The notes under the pieces: generated by a model
What the model was told of the DNA's origin: nothing
The model's database searches: none
Seen by the model: the letters and a program-made list of their open reading frames with translations, nothing else
Made by a program: the position numbers and the translations under genes
Shown: positions 11,551 through 23,012 of the stretch, one piece after another
How the letters are laid out: the number at the start of each line of letters is the position of its first letter
How positions within the stretch are numbered: the stretch's first letter is position 1
Assembly: GCA_963682025.1 (NCBI GenBank)
Contig: OY821518.1
Location: forward strand, 34,275,502-34,339,501
DNA length: 64,000 nucleotides
Reading direction: 5' to 3'
From: Cordilura impudica
Taxonomy: Eukaryota; Arthropoda; Insecta; Diptera; Scathophagidae

Positions 11551-12145
11551 ATGTTACATACCTTCGGAAAGGTTAATTTGTCTAGTTTCTCAGTATAAGT
11601 TTTATTTGTAAGGTTTTACACACAAATAGGAAAAAATTCAAAATAGTGCATTTGTGAAAAATTGAAAAACCATTGTCTTGAGTTACAAAACATTTATTTT
11701 GATAGATATCCCACTCCCATCCCACTAAGCGACCAAAAAGCTCTTAAAGGAAAAATCCTAAGCTTTCTTATGAAAAAATAAAAAAAAAAAATGCACTTTT
11801 TGAAAAAAAAAGGCAAAAAATGCTTTAATTTAGCAAAAAAAAAGTCTAAAAATTTTTTTTTTTTTTAGTGTTTTTTTCCGAAATATTGAAGAAATATCTA
11901 TCTAAACTGTTTGGGAGAAAATTTTCTGAGAACAATAGGTAAAAATTTACATGGATGAGAAGAAACACCTGTTTGGCCAAAATGTCAAATTTTGATCCCC
12001 TCTAACTCAGAGAGATCTGGACCGATCTTATTGAAAAATTGTGTCGAAACTACTATCCAATAGGACTAACCTTGGTGCAAATTTCATCCCGATCGGAAGA
12101 CATCGGTTTCAAAAGTTGGTGCACTTGACATGAAACCCCCCATAT
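11551..12145 (-). repeat. Right 595-bp inverted repeat arm
   Basis: Mirror of 9386-9980; begins just 25 bp upstream (on the minus strand) of the ORF start, so it may supply the promoter of the transposase-like gene. Confidence 0.85.
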
Positions 12146-12439
12146 ATAAAAAATTTATGAATATTTAAATGAGTCTAAAGGTATGTAAATCAATTTTAGC
12201 AATTCAAAATTGAACACAGAGAGTCTGATATATTATTTAAATCATTCGCATTAACAGGGTGTAACGAATTATTATAAATATTTCATTTTATTTAATTTAA
12301 TATATTTTTAAGACAGACTAAACATAAATTTTATCATTCTCAGCTTCTCCTCTATATGAACTATAACTATGCCAATTTTCACACTCCTCCATGCCCAAAT
12401 ATTGCTTGAAAAGGGAACTAAAAATTTACCTTCACATAT

Positions 12440-12587
12440 TAATATGTAGATTCTAACGTCTAGGGCAGGAAATGCAGCCAAAAATGGGAAAAATTGTATA
12501 TATGGTATCTTCTAAATAAACGAATCTAGGAATAAACTAAAATAAATAAAATATGAAATATATAGTAGTATGTGAATTCCACCAGTG
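12440..12587 (+). repeat. Repeat X, part left of Transib
   Basis: AGCCAAAAATGGGAAAAATT and AATATGAAATATATAG match repeat X. It stops at CCAC before the Transib target duplication and continues with ATAGAAACATCAGATGAGAC on the other side. Confidence 0.45.
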
Positions 12588-15419
12588 CACTATGGATCAT
12601 TTGACCCATTTTTGTGACAAAAATTAATAACAATTAAACTGAACAGATTTTTGAAAAAATTTTTTTGTGTTTATTTAGAGATAAGCTATGAGAAAAGTTT
12701 AAATTAAAAAGATTTTGAAATTTATAAATTTTTAACCCACTTTTGCCAATTTTTTTTTTTTTTTTTGATTGTGAATATACATATGTATTTTGTTTTCAGT
12801 TTTATTTTACATTTCGCTATCTAAATTTATCGAATTTAATTCAGTTTCAAAAATATCGCCTAATCCTGTCTCCAAACTATTTTCGAATTTGCCAATACTG
12901 TCATTCAACTCCACAGATACTTCTGAAACATACAGCATATCTAGCACCTCTTGTGGCAGCTGCGCGCGTCTTCTCTGCTGCATTCGACTATCTAAGCATA
13001 TTGACGAAATAACTGGATCAGACATGTCCATAGCCCTGTTAAAAACATCAGAGAAATTGTTTGAGCGGCTGTTCTTGCGGGCATGATGTAGTCTATCTGA
13101 CTGGTATAATTTGTTCCGCGACTCAGCAGCATCTTCGCCAAACAACCTACCGGCAGTAAGGTATTTTCAACAATTTCTCTTGAACGAATCCAATTTCATG
13201 TGAACGGTCGCCGTCATTGGGAGCCAAGGGTATTTCATTTTTATCATTTGTGCGGTATTTTGTGGCAAAAAGCTTGAAATTTTTGGGTATTCAATGGGAA
13301 TTGATAGCAAATAATAATGAGTATAATTTTAAGGAAATATATCAGATCAACATCAATATCAACTATTTCCGAAAAGATGGCATGGCCAGCAACGGCTCTA
13401 CGGGCTGTATTGCCATCATTGGTGTTTCCAAATCCACCCGTTTTTGGTTGGTCAACTTTAAGGCTCGTTTTCGACCAAAGGAATTGTTGTACAAGCTTTT
13501 TTTTCAGAAAGAGTTTAGCGATCGTCATCAGTTCGAATTTGCCATTTTTTAATACTGCCCTTGTATCTAGCCTGCCAAACGAATTCAAAGAATCGTATTG
13601 GCTTTTGAAGTCTGTAATGCTCATAAAATCCTTAGGAGTTGCCTTGCAAATAGGACACGATTGACTAGATTTTGTATTTGTTAAAACGTTTAACACTTTT
13701 CCATCAATCAACGTAAGAAATAGTTTAAAGTGTTTTTCAATGATTTTTCCAACATCGATAACTATTATTAAACTATTTAAGCCATTTATCTGTTGTTTTA
13801 AATCGTTGTCCTCAAGCAAAATTTTTTCTTCTGTTTCTTTACAAAACTCCAGTTTTATGGGACGACAAAACCTTATAGACTGAGGTGTGCGGTTATTCCA
13901 AAGTGGTCTACCGACCGAATCTACAAGTCTTAAAGCAGTCATTGTTGTTGCAAACAAGGAATAATCGGAATCATCAGATGTGGATGCTACCTGAAATTTC
14001 TGCTTATAAGAGGCCCAGTGCTGCCATCATATCCATAGCTAACAATCAGATCAGCCTTTACAAAATTAATATTTTCTGTCATTAATGAGACTAAGACTTC
14101 CTTCTGCATTGCAACAATTATATTTGCAGTGTGCGTTAACAATGATTGAAGGGAAACATTTGCCTGCCTCTCATTGACTTCAATACCAACTAGTCTGCAA
14201 CTTTTCTTAGAATTGGTGACCTCGTTATAAAGTGGATATATGTCAGCATTTCGAATTTTACTTTCCCTTCTTGTATTCAAGTACCGTTCTTTTGTCAAAT
14301 TGTTTTCTCACAAAAATGCGAGTGCTTCATTTGCAGTTAAGCGAATTGGCTGATTATCAAGAGTGTGCGCTAATTTTCTCATCTTGCAAGCTCTTGTTGG
14401 ACTAGCAATTGTCTGTCTAAGAACCACTGCCATATCTACTTTATGTTGAACTCGAGTCGATATCGAAGCTGCACGAACTAGCAATTCCGTTTCATTGTCT
14501 ACTTTCTTTGATAGCTCCTTTGCTTCTCTATTCTTTGCGCGTTCGGATTTATCCACAAACTTTATTTTTGGACGCCCTACTAAGCATTTCGAAGGGGTAA
14601 CCTTAGTTGCCAAAATAAAATCAATTCTTAGCCAGTGAGCGTTTTGTTTTTGGAAGACTTCAATCTTTCTGTGGGACTTGTTCCATCTCTCAGCCAAATT
14701 TTTACAAAAAGTTCGGACTCTCTCTTTCAGAGATGATTCTTCCTCATTCAAAATATTTATATTTCCAACTTGGCCAATAACAAAAGTGAATACAGCATCG
14801 TTCTTCTACTCTTTGAATTTTACATCAATCCAAACTTTCTCAAGATTGTTGTACTGCAAACAAAGGTCGCCTACGAAAAAACGACATAACTAAAAAAACG
14901 CAAAAAATCGCAACGTGAAATTAATGAAATAAACTCAAAATGGTCCACTTAACATGTCTCTGATAGTCAAAGCACGGCCAAATACGGCCAACATTTATAA
15001 AGCTTATCCAAACCGCATGTTTATGAAAAAAAAATTTTATTTGAGGTTAAGTCACAATAATTAGTTTTTCGCACTAAATCAAAAAGTAAACTCAAATCTG
15101 TCAACTAACCTGTAATATGCACAGCATCGCTTTTATTTTCCATATTTAAATTGTATTATATTTTGTTTAAAGTTTTTAGAACAGATTAAAAATTCACATT
15201 AAATACCACTGCATAGACTGCCTGTAACGCGTTGCTCGTAAACAATAACTTTGACGACGTGGTAATCAGCTGTTACTCGATTTTTAGAAAAAGGTAGTAC
15301 ACAGTCATTTAATGTAAGGTTATTTTTTTTTTTTATCAAATTGTAACAAAAAAATCTTTTTGCTTAAAAGTGCAACAAATTACTTTTCGTCACAAAAATG
15401 GGTCAAATTACCCATAGTG
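12588..15419 (-). mobile_element. Transib element (family 1), 2.83 kb, with 5-bp target duplication
   Basis: Ends are CACTATGGATCATTTGACCC on the left and its near-exact inverse ending CATAGTG on the right. The flanks are CAGTG (12583-12587) and CAGTG (15420-15424), a perfect 5-bp duplication as expected for Transib. The minus-strand gene inside has Transib/RAG1-core boxes. The element lies inside repeat X. The terminal CACTATG resembles the V(D)J heptamer CACAGTG. Confidence 0.9.
12807..14751 (-). pseudogene. Transib transposase gene (RAG1-core homologue), lightly broken
   Basis: Three stretches follow in order. 14751-13987 is one frame broken by a single stop at 14308-14310 and ends in the box SYGYDGSTG, with the first catalytic Asp codon at 14026-14028. 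A one-base frameshift leads into 13957-13244. That stretch has PLWNNRTPQSIRFCRPIKLE, LTLIDGKVLNVLTNTKSSQS (second Asp at 13703-13705), the zinc pair CPICKATP, and [17 protein letters not shown] second shift leads to 13145-12807 with GEDAAESRNKLYQSDRLHHA, whose Glu at 13122-13124 aligns with the RAG1 catalytic Glu (ESGNK). Transib transposases cut at CACWATG-type ends. Only about one stop and two to three shifts separate this copy from an open gene, so it is young. Confidence 0.85.
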
Positions 15420-15424
15420 CAGTG

Positions 15425-15780
15425 ATAGAAACATCAGATGAGACGAAAACTTTCCGAAATTCAGATGTTAAGGGAGGTAAAAACGGCCAAAAAGGTTAAA
15501 AATGGCACCTTTGCATCTTCTTAACATATTTATCTATATTTATGAATTTTGGTATACAGACTCCACCGAATACGTGGGCATCAGTCAAGGATGAATTTAT
15601 CGGTTAAAACAGCCTGAAAGTGTAAGAGTATACCTTTTTGTATCTTCTTTACACAGTAATTTAAAAATATGAAATTTGATATGTAAATTCTACCATTTTT
15701 AATTCGAAACTTTATGGGGTAAAAACGGCCCAAATTGGGAAAACTGATACTTATCAGCTGCTAAATTTTCATTTGGAAGA
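15425..15780 (+). repeat. Repeat X, part right of Transib
   Basis: GGTTAAAAATGGCACCTTTG, GAATTTTGGTATACAGACTC and GGGCATCAGTCAAGGATG match the 8.4-9.3 kb copy in the same order but without the Helitron. Confidence 0.5.
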
Positions 15781-15794
15781 ACATTTTCTTAAGA

Positions 15795-16118
15795 AAACAA
15801 TAATAGTTGGTCTAGACCGATACCCTATACCAAGCGTTTAGAGAATTGCTCTTAGGTCCAACTAATTGGGTTTAGAAAAAAAGCATAGACCAAATCTACG
15901 TCGAAAATTGGAACGACCATACTGATCATATTTTGTAACGTCACATATTTTTGCAACAACATATACAAACCGATTTTGAGAAAATCTGTGCAATACTTTT
16001 GATCTTGATAGGTTTAAATGAACTGTCCTATAAGTTTATTTTTGGTCTACGAATTAATGGATGTAATAAACACACACAAACCTAATTCGACTGAGATCTA
16101 TTTGATAATTTGTCACGA
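15795..16118 (+). repeat. DINE-like element, truncated copy
   Basis: TTGGTCTAGACCGATACCC at its left; ends in GAGATCTATTTGATAATTTG where the inverted-repeat arm of the Tc1-like remnant begins. The GTCC block and right end are missing. Confidence 0.55.
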
Positions 16119-16189
16119 CTGCTTTTTGCCCCCAATTATTAATAACAATAATATCTTCTCAGTTTTTCTGCATAATTCTGTATATTTTT

Positions 16190-16975
16190 ATAATAATAAT
16201 AAATAAATTCCCGTCGTTCCTATAAGGAGCACAGGGCCATAACATATCTGTTCCATTCAATTCTGTCCAACGCTAGTGCCTTAATCTCGTTCCAGCTCTT
16301 GTACATTCTGGCAGCTTCCAATTCAATTTGGCGATGCCATGTGTGTGATGGTCTTCCTCTTCTTCGGCTACCTTGAGGGTTCCATTCAATAGCATTTCTT
16401 GTGGTATCATTCAGTGGCCTTCGCAAGGTATGACCAATCCAACGCCATTTTCTTCTAAGAATTTCATTACTAATGGGGGTTTGATTTGTTTCTCTCCATA
16501 GCCGTTCGTTCGAAATTGTTTGAGGCCAAAATATTCTTAGAACTGTTCGTAGACATCGATTTATAAACACTTGCAATGAGTTTATATCACGGACTACTGC
16601 GTTCCAAGAAGAAGCACGGATTTAATGCAAGAATTGAAAATGTTAATTTTTGTTCTTTTTGACATGTGAGGAGATCGCCAAATGGGATTTAAGGGACCAA
16701 ATGATCGCTTACCAAGATTAATGCGACTCTGTATATCATTACTGGAACCACCCGTTGTTGTTAATAAACTACCCAGGTAGGTGAATTTGGAAACATCTTC
16801 TAACACTATATCATTTATGGAAAACGTTCTGTTGTTTGAAGAGTTGATGCGCATTACCTTTGCTATGTTTATTTTCATACCGGCTTTTTCTGCTTCTTTC
16901 TGTACTGCTGTGATCTTTGCCGCCATGTCGTTGTAGTTATGTGAAAGCAGACAAATGTCATCAGCATAGTCGGGA
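16190..16975 (-). mobile_element. RTE-clade LINE, 5'-truncated, inserted in an inverted-repeat arm
   Basis: Minus-strand ORFs 16594-16926 (KEAEKAGMKINIAKV, LEDVSKFTYLGSLLTTTGGS) and 16220-16576 (RWRWIGHTLRRPLNDTTRNA, EWNPQGSRRRGRPSHTWHRQ, VMALCSL) form the RTE C-terminal part, following YADDICL-type sequence at 16940-16970. The 3' end has a (TTA)n tail (16189-16205 on the + strand), typical of RTE. It is related to, but distinct from, the copy at 476-1354. Confidence 0.85.
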
Positions 16976-17039
16976 TGAGATGAACAATGAAAAACTTTTA
17001 CTGAATAATATTAAATTAGAAAGATCTCTGAATGTCATG

Positions 17040-17071
17040 TCTGTCGAATTTCGAGGGCTGGAATCTGCTAG
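17040..17071 (+). mobile_element. Helitron A 3'-end fragment
   Basis: TCGAATTTCGAGGGCTGG followed by AATCTGCTAG and a T is the family A terminus. No 5' part is seen upstream; the fragment abuts the left inverted-repeat arm of the Tc1-like remnant. Confidence 0.55.
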
Positions 17072-17289
17072 TATACAAAAATAGTGTCACAACGCCTAAC
17101 ATCAATTAATAGGCCAGGATAAAGAAGAATATGAAGATGCATAACAATATTTCTTACTTTCTTTTTAACATAATTCGCTTCAATTTTTAAGCGAATGAAA
17201 CTTGTGTAAAACTGTTACAAAGAGTGAGAACGAGAAATATGTTAGTCATTATTTTTAATGGCAACCCTAGTCATTTGTTAGTCTGATTC

Positions 17290-17800
17290 AAATGAGTGAT
17301 GAAATCGAAAATTCAGCTGGGCCGTATAAAAAGTGGGCCAAAAATCAAAGATATGCCGTCAAACTGTTCCCAATGATATTAGAAACTATCAGGAGAATTT
17401 GATTAATGATAGAAAACACTTTTCGGGAAGAAATAAAGGTCCACATGATGTCTTTAAGGCCAAGAAAATAGTAAGCATATTGAAAAAAGCTCCTACACAT
17501 TGTGCTTAGCTCAGTGCTCGGACTATTCGGTGCGAAAAATTAAAGCTAATGCAAAGAAGATTACCTCCGCTCATAAGTAAACACAATGTGTCCACATATT
17601 TTTGGTCCCATTTTGCCAAACAGGAACAATAACGTGGTTTTTGTACTAAGGGAAGCAAATTCTCCAAACTGTCCGGAGCTTAGGCCAGTGTAGAGATATT
17701 GGGCTTATGTAGAAAGGGAGTTGAAGCTCTCAAAATGAGTGACGGAGATGGACTACCTGTTCCCATAAAGTGACAGAAACCACTATAGGCTAATTCCATA
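17290..17800 (+). pseudogene. Tc1-like transposase remnant
   Basis: Broken-frame peptides run in Tc1 order: a KKWAKNQRYAVKLFPMI-type helix-turn-helix and linker, then CPHIFLVP, then FVLREANSPNCPELRPV followed by RYWAYVERELK. The last resembles the NPPNCPQLRPIERYWALVK segment that carries the third catalytic acid of this group. Many stops and shifts are present; it is dead. Confidence 0.6.
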
Positions 17801-17958
17801 GTGACAGACATGACATTCAGTGATCTTTCTAATCAAATATTATACTTAAAAGTTTTTCATTGCTCATAAAAATATACAAGATTATGCAGACGGACCTGAC
17901 CAAAAAGGTGAGAGAGTGTTGTTATTATTAATAAAGGCAGTCGTGACAGACATGACAA

Positions 17959-19743
17959 CAAACAGACGAATAAGAAACCGTTGTTTATAGTTAATATAAG
18001 AGCTAGTTTATTAATAAAGCATATACAAAAAATTAATTCTAAACTAAATTATAGTTAAAAAGAAGTGTTTTGTAATGTGACAGACAGGACACTGCCTTTA
18101 TTTTCAAAATTTCTTAATTACACTTTTCTTTTCTTACTGAAAATATGGGGGCTATAACAATATTCAAATATACTTTGAAATTGTAACAATAAAAATTATT
18201 TAAATTAAAATTTTAATATTAGACTTAAGGTTGATCTTTGCGTGGAATTACCCTATTTAATCCCTAAGGGAAGGAAAGGTCCATAAATTCATAAGTAGTA
18301 ATTAGAACTATAAAATTATATTTTTTACTTCCCTAATTTTAACTCGTAATGACTGCGTGCCTCTTTATCTGTTGAAAAAAATATGGAACGATTTTTAACC
18401 CTTTTCCCGTGATCAAATGGAGCTGAAACTTTGCAGGCAGACTCGTGGCGACGACTAAAAAAATACTGCAAAAAAATTTTTTTTTGTAGAATTTACAATT
18501 GTTGAGTAAGACTGAAACGATACGGTAAATATAATTAACAAAGAAATGGAGTATAATAAAAACTTGGCTTTTATGGTTTAGTTTATTTGTAAGTTTTAAT
18601 ATAATTTAAATTAAATAAAAAAACAGGATTTACAACATTTTATGTATGTTAAGTTTTTTTTTCATCTCATTCCCTAGATATGATTTTTATATACTTTCTC
18701 CTTGTCTGACACACGCACTATTGTACATTTTTCTAGTTAAAACAAAAATCATTAAAATAAATTTCAGAAATGGTGTTCTAAGTTTTGTTAAACCCATTCA
18801 CAAAAAACTATTATATAAATAAAAAACATTTATATATAATAAATTAAATTATGGTTGATCAAATATTGAGCATGATGAACAAATAAATGTTCATTAAGTA
18901 GTTTTTAATGTCTTCACATAAAATGTAGACAAACACTTAATCACTCCTTCATGTTCACAGTTCTGCTTTTGGCAATATATTGCATTTTTTATTTTATTAT
19001 TATTTTAATTTTTTTAATTTTTCTTGTTGTTTGCAATCCAACATCATGTTTATTAGTTTTACCCAAATTTCACATGATCATAAAAATGTTGATGATATTT
19101 TGATGAAATTTCTAAATAATTATTCATCAATTCTAAATTGAGTTCGTTGGGCAGACACAATGACTATAAATTTATAGCATTTTGTGGTATGAAAATAATT
19201 GTGCTAAAGTTTATGTTCACTCACGCGTTTACTTAATGATTGATTCTGAATAGTATTTATTTTTGTGGAAAAGTGAGTAAAGAAAATACTATTGTTTGTG
19301 GTTTTTTTTTTCTTTTTCATATAGAATTTCGTTTAATGTCGTTTAAGTGAAAATTTAAATAAATGATTTTTTTGATGGCAGTATTTTTTTCTGTTTTTGT
19401 TGTTAATATATTTAGACAAGTGTGAGATTTTGTTTTTTTGCTACATAACATTAGGGGCATTCAAATAATTTCAAGTATAAAATTGAATTTTATCTTATGG
19501 AATTTAATTTAAATATATTTTTGAAAAAAAAAACACACCTGGAGAGAAATGATCACCAATAAGCCAATATGATACCTGAACTCCATGTAGTTATAAAGTA
19601 GGAAAGAAACAGTTAGCAAAACATTGGAAAATGATAGAATAAGAGCTGGCAAATAAAAATTTTAAGTTTTAAAGTGCCAGAATCCAAATGATAACATCGA
19701 CAAACATGAAAGTAGAAAGTATATTTTGCGGCAAACAAATAAA
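17959..19743. other. AT-rich region without identifiable genes
   Basis: About 1.8 kb, very AT-rich. It has one further GTGACAGACAGGAC motif at about 18075, echoing the Tc1-like arm ends. No ORF, inverted repeat or RNA gene was supported. Confidence 0.55.
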
Positions 19744-19932
19744 AAACAAGTGAGAAAATTATAATCGGTCTAGACCAAATAATACGAATATACGCCTTAC
19801 CATGCGTTTAGAAAAAGGTGTCTTACGTTCAACTAATTGGATATAGAAAATAAGAATGAACCAAATTTGAGTGGATATGAAAAAGTTCATATCTTATGCT
19901 ATATTTACATAGGGACTAGGTCGAAAATTCTA
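19744..19932 (+). repeat. DINE-like element, truncated copy
   Basis: AACAAGTGAGAAAATTATAA then CGGTCTAGACC and family sequence up to GACTAGGTCGAAAATTC. Only the palindrome end is present. Confidence 0.55.
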
Positions 19933-19958
19933 AATCATTTTATATTTAAATTAAAAAT

Positions 19959-20150
19959 CTGCATATATAAATGCGAAAGTGTATTTGTTTGCTTGTGTGT
20001 AATTTATAGGAGGCTAAACCATTGGACCGATCTTCCTGAAATTATTACACAGTCTTACTGTGTATCTGGAAGGTTACATATTTTTTTAAATACATATAGT
20101 AGATGTGGCACCTCCCATACAAAGTAAATGTTAAATGTCATATATCTGGA
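19959..20150 (+). mobile_element. Possible Helitron B-type 5' end fragment
   Basis: TCTGCATATATAAATGCGAA resembles the start of the 1742 Helitron and of other insect Helitrons. No 3' terminus is visible before the next element at 20159. Confidence 0.3.
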
Positions 20151-20158
20151 GTACGGTA

Positions 20159-20830
20159 ACACTGTGGAACAAATTCAGGTTAGCAAAAGCTATGTCGATT
20201 CTGAGTACGGGGTGAAAATAGAGGCTAAATTAGAAGACCCGTATCGCAGCGTTTGTTTATGTTAGTTCGAATTTTTTTTTAATCGACCTTCGAATTTTGC
20301 AGTCAAATGCGGATTTTCAGCATATTGTTTATATAGTTTTTTGGCTATAACTCGTCGACTAATTGATATTTTTTTAATCTGTAAAAGCCAAATTATTGCT
20401 AGAGACCTTTGCAACAAACAAATTTTTTTTAAAAATTGATTTAGAAAACTTTTGTGGTGCTTATGAAGCAAAATGTTGGAAAAATTATTTTTTTTTCATG
20501 CTTTTTGAAAATATTTTCCACAAAACTAAGTCTTTTTTGCTTTCTGTTTGATCTATAATATGCTTCTTAGCTTCTTCAATAAATTTCATTTGAAAAGAAA
20601 ATGGTCTTAGTCAATAATTTGCGTTAAAAATCCCAAAACCATTAAATAAATAGCGATTTAGGTAGAAGTAATTAAAAAGGGAAGTTCCAAGAATTAGGAA
20701 TTAGTAAAACAACTTATTAGTTTCCGTATGTCGGGACCATTAACAACCCCTTCCTGAATTTTGGCATTATTTAGTCTTGGGAAGATGTCTTCAAAAAATT
20801 TTTAGCAATGCCAAGTTTAATGTGGGAAAG
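20159..20830 (-). mobile_element. Rearranged fragment of the 53.5-kb unclassified element
   Basis: 20159-20715 equals the 53487-54050 terminal arm (ACACTGTGGAACAAATTC start). From 20717 to 20830 the sequence is the reverse complement of transposase-coding DNA at 55435-55600, with part of the coding stretch deleted. So this is a minus-oriented, internally deleted copy. No matching second terminus was found before 21.2 kb. Confidence 0.7.
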
Positions 20831-21064
20831 TCACAATGGGAAAGTCAAAGATTCGTCGATTGTTGCAATAATTTCGTCAAAGGTGAAAAAATCCACAAAA
20901 TTGAACGAAAACGGCCCCTGGCGGCCTTTAAAAATGAAAATAAATGTGAAAAATGAATTTCCCTACCCAAAAGACCCCCGGTGTACACATTTTCAATAAT
21001 TTTTTTACATTTGAATGAGTATTATGGAAAATATCATGAAAATATCTTCATCGAAATTTTGGCA

Positions 21065-21175
21065 GGCTCGAAAATGGTTTTAGAGGTATTGTTCCTTGGC
21101 AAATATACTTGTTATGACCCATAGTATCAGAATCGCGATGAACCCATGGAGTAAAAATAATAGACCCTCCCTATT
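21065..21175 (+). repeat. Fragment related to the right end of the 47.8-kb MITE
   Basis: GGTTTTAGAGGTATTGTTCC and TTGGCAAA with a final CCTCCCTA parallel 48360-48455. It is diverged and partial. Confidence 0.35.
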
Positions 21176-21205
21176 ATATATATAGAAAAAGAAAAAAGAA
21201 TACTA

Positions 21206-21830
21206 CACAACTAAAAATAATCTAACCCATAAAAACAATGTTTTTATTAAAACTCTTTCTTTCCTTATTCATATGAGTTTTGAATCTCTCCGTGACAGTG
21301 CGTGACTTCGCGTGACTATTTTAAAATTAACCTGTGGCCACAACAAGTCTATGGACCAAATTTCAGATTGATTGGATGATGGGAAATGGGGTTTAAATCA
21401 CTCCGTGACTGTGCGTGACTATGCGTGCCTATATATGACTATCTTAAAATTAATCTTTGGCTACAAAAATTCTATGGACAAAGTTTCATATCAATCGTAT
21501 GGGGGGAATTGAGGTTTTAATCTCTCCGTGTTTGTGCTTGACTATGCGTGACAGTGCGTGACTATGTCAAAGTTAATCTTTTTTCACAGCAAGTCTATCG
21601 AAAAAGTTTCAGATCGATCGGAAAAGGGGAAATGGATTTTAAAGCAATCCGTGACTGTGCGTGACTATGCGTGCCTGTGCGTGACTACCGCAGAATTAAT
21701 CTACTGTCTATGACTATGACTATGGGCAATGTCTCAGATCAATTGGATGAGGTAGAATGGGGTTGCCCCATGGCAGACAGACAGGCAGACAGAGAGTATG
21801 AGTTAAAAGAAAGAGTTAAAAAGAACAAAA
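21206..21830 (+). repeat. GTGCGTGACT-type repeat element, copy 1
   Basis: Starts near AATCTAACCCATAAAAACAA and AACTCTTTCTTTCCTTATTC and ends GAGTTAAAAGAAAGAGTT, which forms a rough inverted pair. The inside is four to five imperfect units of about 120 bp. Each has CTCCGTGACTGTGCGTGACT, CACAACAAGTCTATGGAC and TTTCAGATCGAT. Copy 2 is at 38680-39145 and fragments occur at 48200-48330 and 50755-50867. Confidence 0.55.
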
Positions 21831-21879
21831 TACAAAAATAAATAAATTAGCAGTTACTAGAAAACCGCTCCAGAGATTT

Positions 21880-22674
21880 TATACCCTATACCACTATGTG
21901 GTTTGGGTATAATGACTTTGTGCTGCTGTTTGTAACTACCAAAAATATTTGACCTAGACCCACCTTTTATTATACCGATCGAATTAGAATCACTATCGGA
22001 TTCGATTTAACGATGTCCGTCCGTCCGTCCGTCTGTGTGTCCATGTAAACTTTGTAATCAAACTGCAGGTCGCAAATATGAATTTATTTTGATGACATTT
22101 GGTATATAAGCTTTTATCGGCCATAGGATGAACGCTATTGAAATTGGTGGTAATCGGTCCATGTTCAGACCTAGCCCCTATACAAATGACCCCTATGAAA
22201 TCGACATAAATTACCATAAGATCCAAATTGTCATATAGATCTTACTCAAATTGGGTTTGTATGCGTTCATTACATCCATTAATGAGTAGTCTAAAAATGA
22301 TCTCTATGGGACAACTCTTAGTCATAGGCCCCATATAGAGCTGCTTCCCGATCTTCACTTAAATCTATCAAAAAACAAAAATATTGTACAGATTCTTCTC
22401 AAATTTTGTTTGTATATATTTTTGCAAAATACAAGATACCAAACATGGTCAGGATCGGTCGATTTTTGGGGCTAGTCACCATATAGATACAGCATTCGAT
22501 ATGAAATCTTTCATATCTGCAGATAAAAAAAAATATAAAAAAAATCCCACTCAAATTTGGTTTATGCTTATTTTCTATGTCCAGTTAGTTGGGCCTGAGA
22601 GATAGGGTCTCTAAACGCATGGTATAGGATATCGTATAGTCGGTCCACACCGACTATAATTTTCTTACTTGTTT
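21880..22674 (-). repeat. DINE-like element, full-length copy 3
   Basis: Runs from TATACCCTATACCACTATGT to the CTTACTTGTTTT end. The palindrome reads GTCGGTCCACACCGAC, so its centre is mutated. The (GTCC)3 block is at about 22015. Confidence 0.7.
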
Positions 22675-22726
22675 TCAATAGGGTTGTTTATTAAGTATTT
22701 TTGGTTATCGAAAAAAAAAAATTAAA

Positions 22727-23012
22727 ACAAGTAAAAACTAGGTCTGAAGAAGAACTGATTTTCACCAATTTCAATAGCGTTTACCCTATGGCCGATAGAA
22801 GCTTATATACTCAATTTCATCAAAATATATTTATATTTGCGACCTGTAGTTTGATCGCAAGGTTTACATGGACACACAGACGGACGGACGGACATCGCTA
22901 AATCGACTTAGAAAGTGATGCTGAGCCGATCGGTATAGTAAAAGATTTTCGGTAGTTACATACATCAGCACAAAGTCATTATACTCTGACCACATAGTGG
23001 TATAGGGTATAA
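22727..23012 (+). repeat. DINE-like element with internal deletion
   Basis: AAACAAGTAAA joins directly to AACTAGGTCTGAAGAAG, skipping about 450 bp, then continues through the GGAC repeat to GTGGTATAGGGTATAAATAG. It forms the left part of the 2.9-kb duplicated segment. Confidence 0.6.

Larger units (their letters stand above)
9386..12145. mobile_element. Long-terminal-inverted-repeat DNA element with a transposase-like gene
   Basis: The arms 9386-9980 and 11551-12145 are inverted copies of each other, about 595 bp with few differences. The outer ends are ATATGGGGG(A/G)TTTCATGT and the inner ends are near GTATRTAACATA. The 1.57 kb between them holds one minus-strand ORF (10390-11526). The element sits within a Helitron A copy. 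I could not fix a target duplication: the flanks are AT-rich. The long arms plus one gene suggest a foldback-like cut-and-paste transposon. Superfamily not assigned. Confidence 0.8.
16112..17958 (+). mobile_element. Tc1-like transposon remnant with about 150-bp inverted repeats, split by an RTE
   Basis: The left arm is 16112-16189 plus 16976-17043 and the right arm is 17806-17958 in inverse. Shared pieces include GTCACGACTGC, CTGCATAAT, TGTATATTTTTAT and AATGAAAAACTTTTA, with TGACATTCAG near the inner ends. The left arm is interrupted by the RTE at 16190-16975. Between the arms, 17290-17800 carries a decayed Tc1-type transposase. Long-armed Tc1 elements of flies (Paris/Bari-like) have this layout. 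A Helitron A end fragment sits at 17040-17071. Confidence 0.6.

Noticed and set aside
13217..13664. Plus-strand ORFs of 111 and 115 codons
   Set aside because: They lie antisense to the Transib transposase gene, whose minus-strand frames carry the conserved residues.
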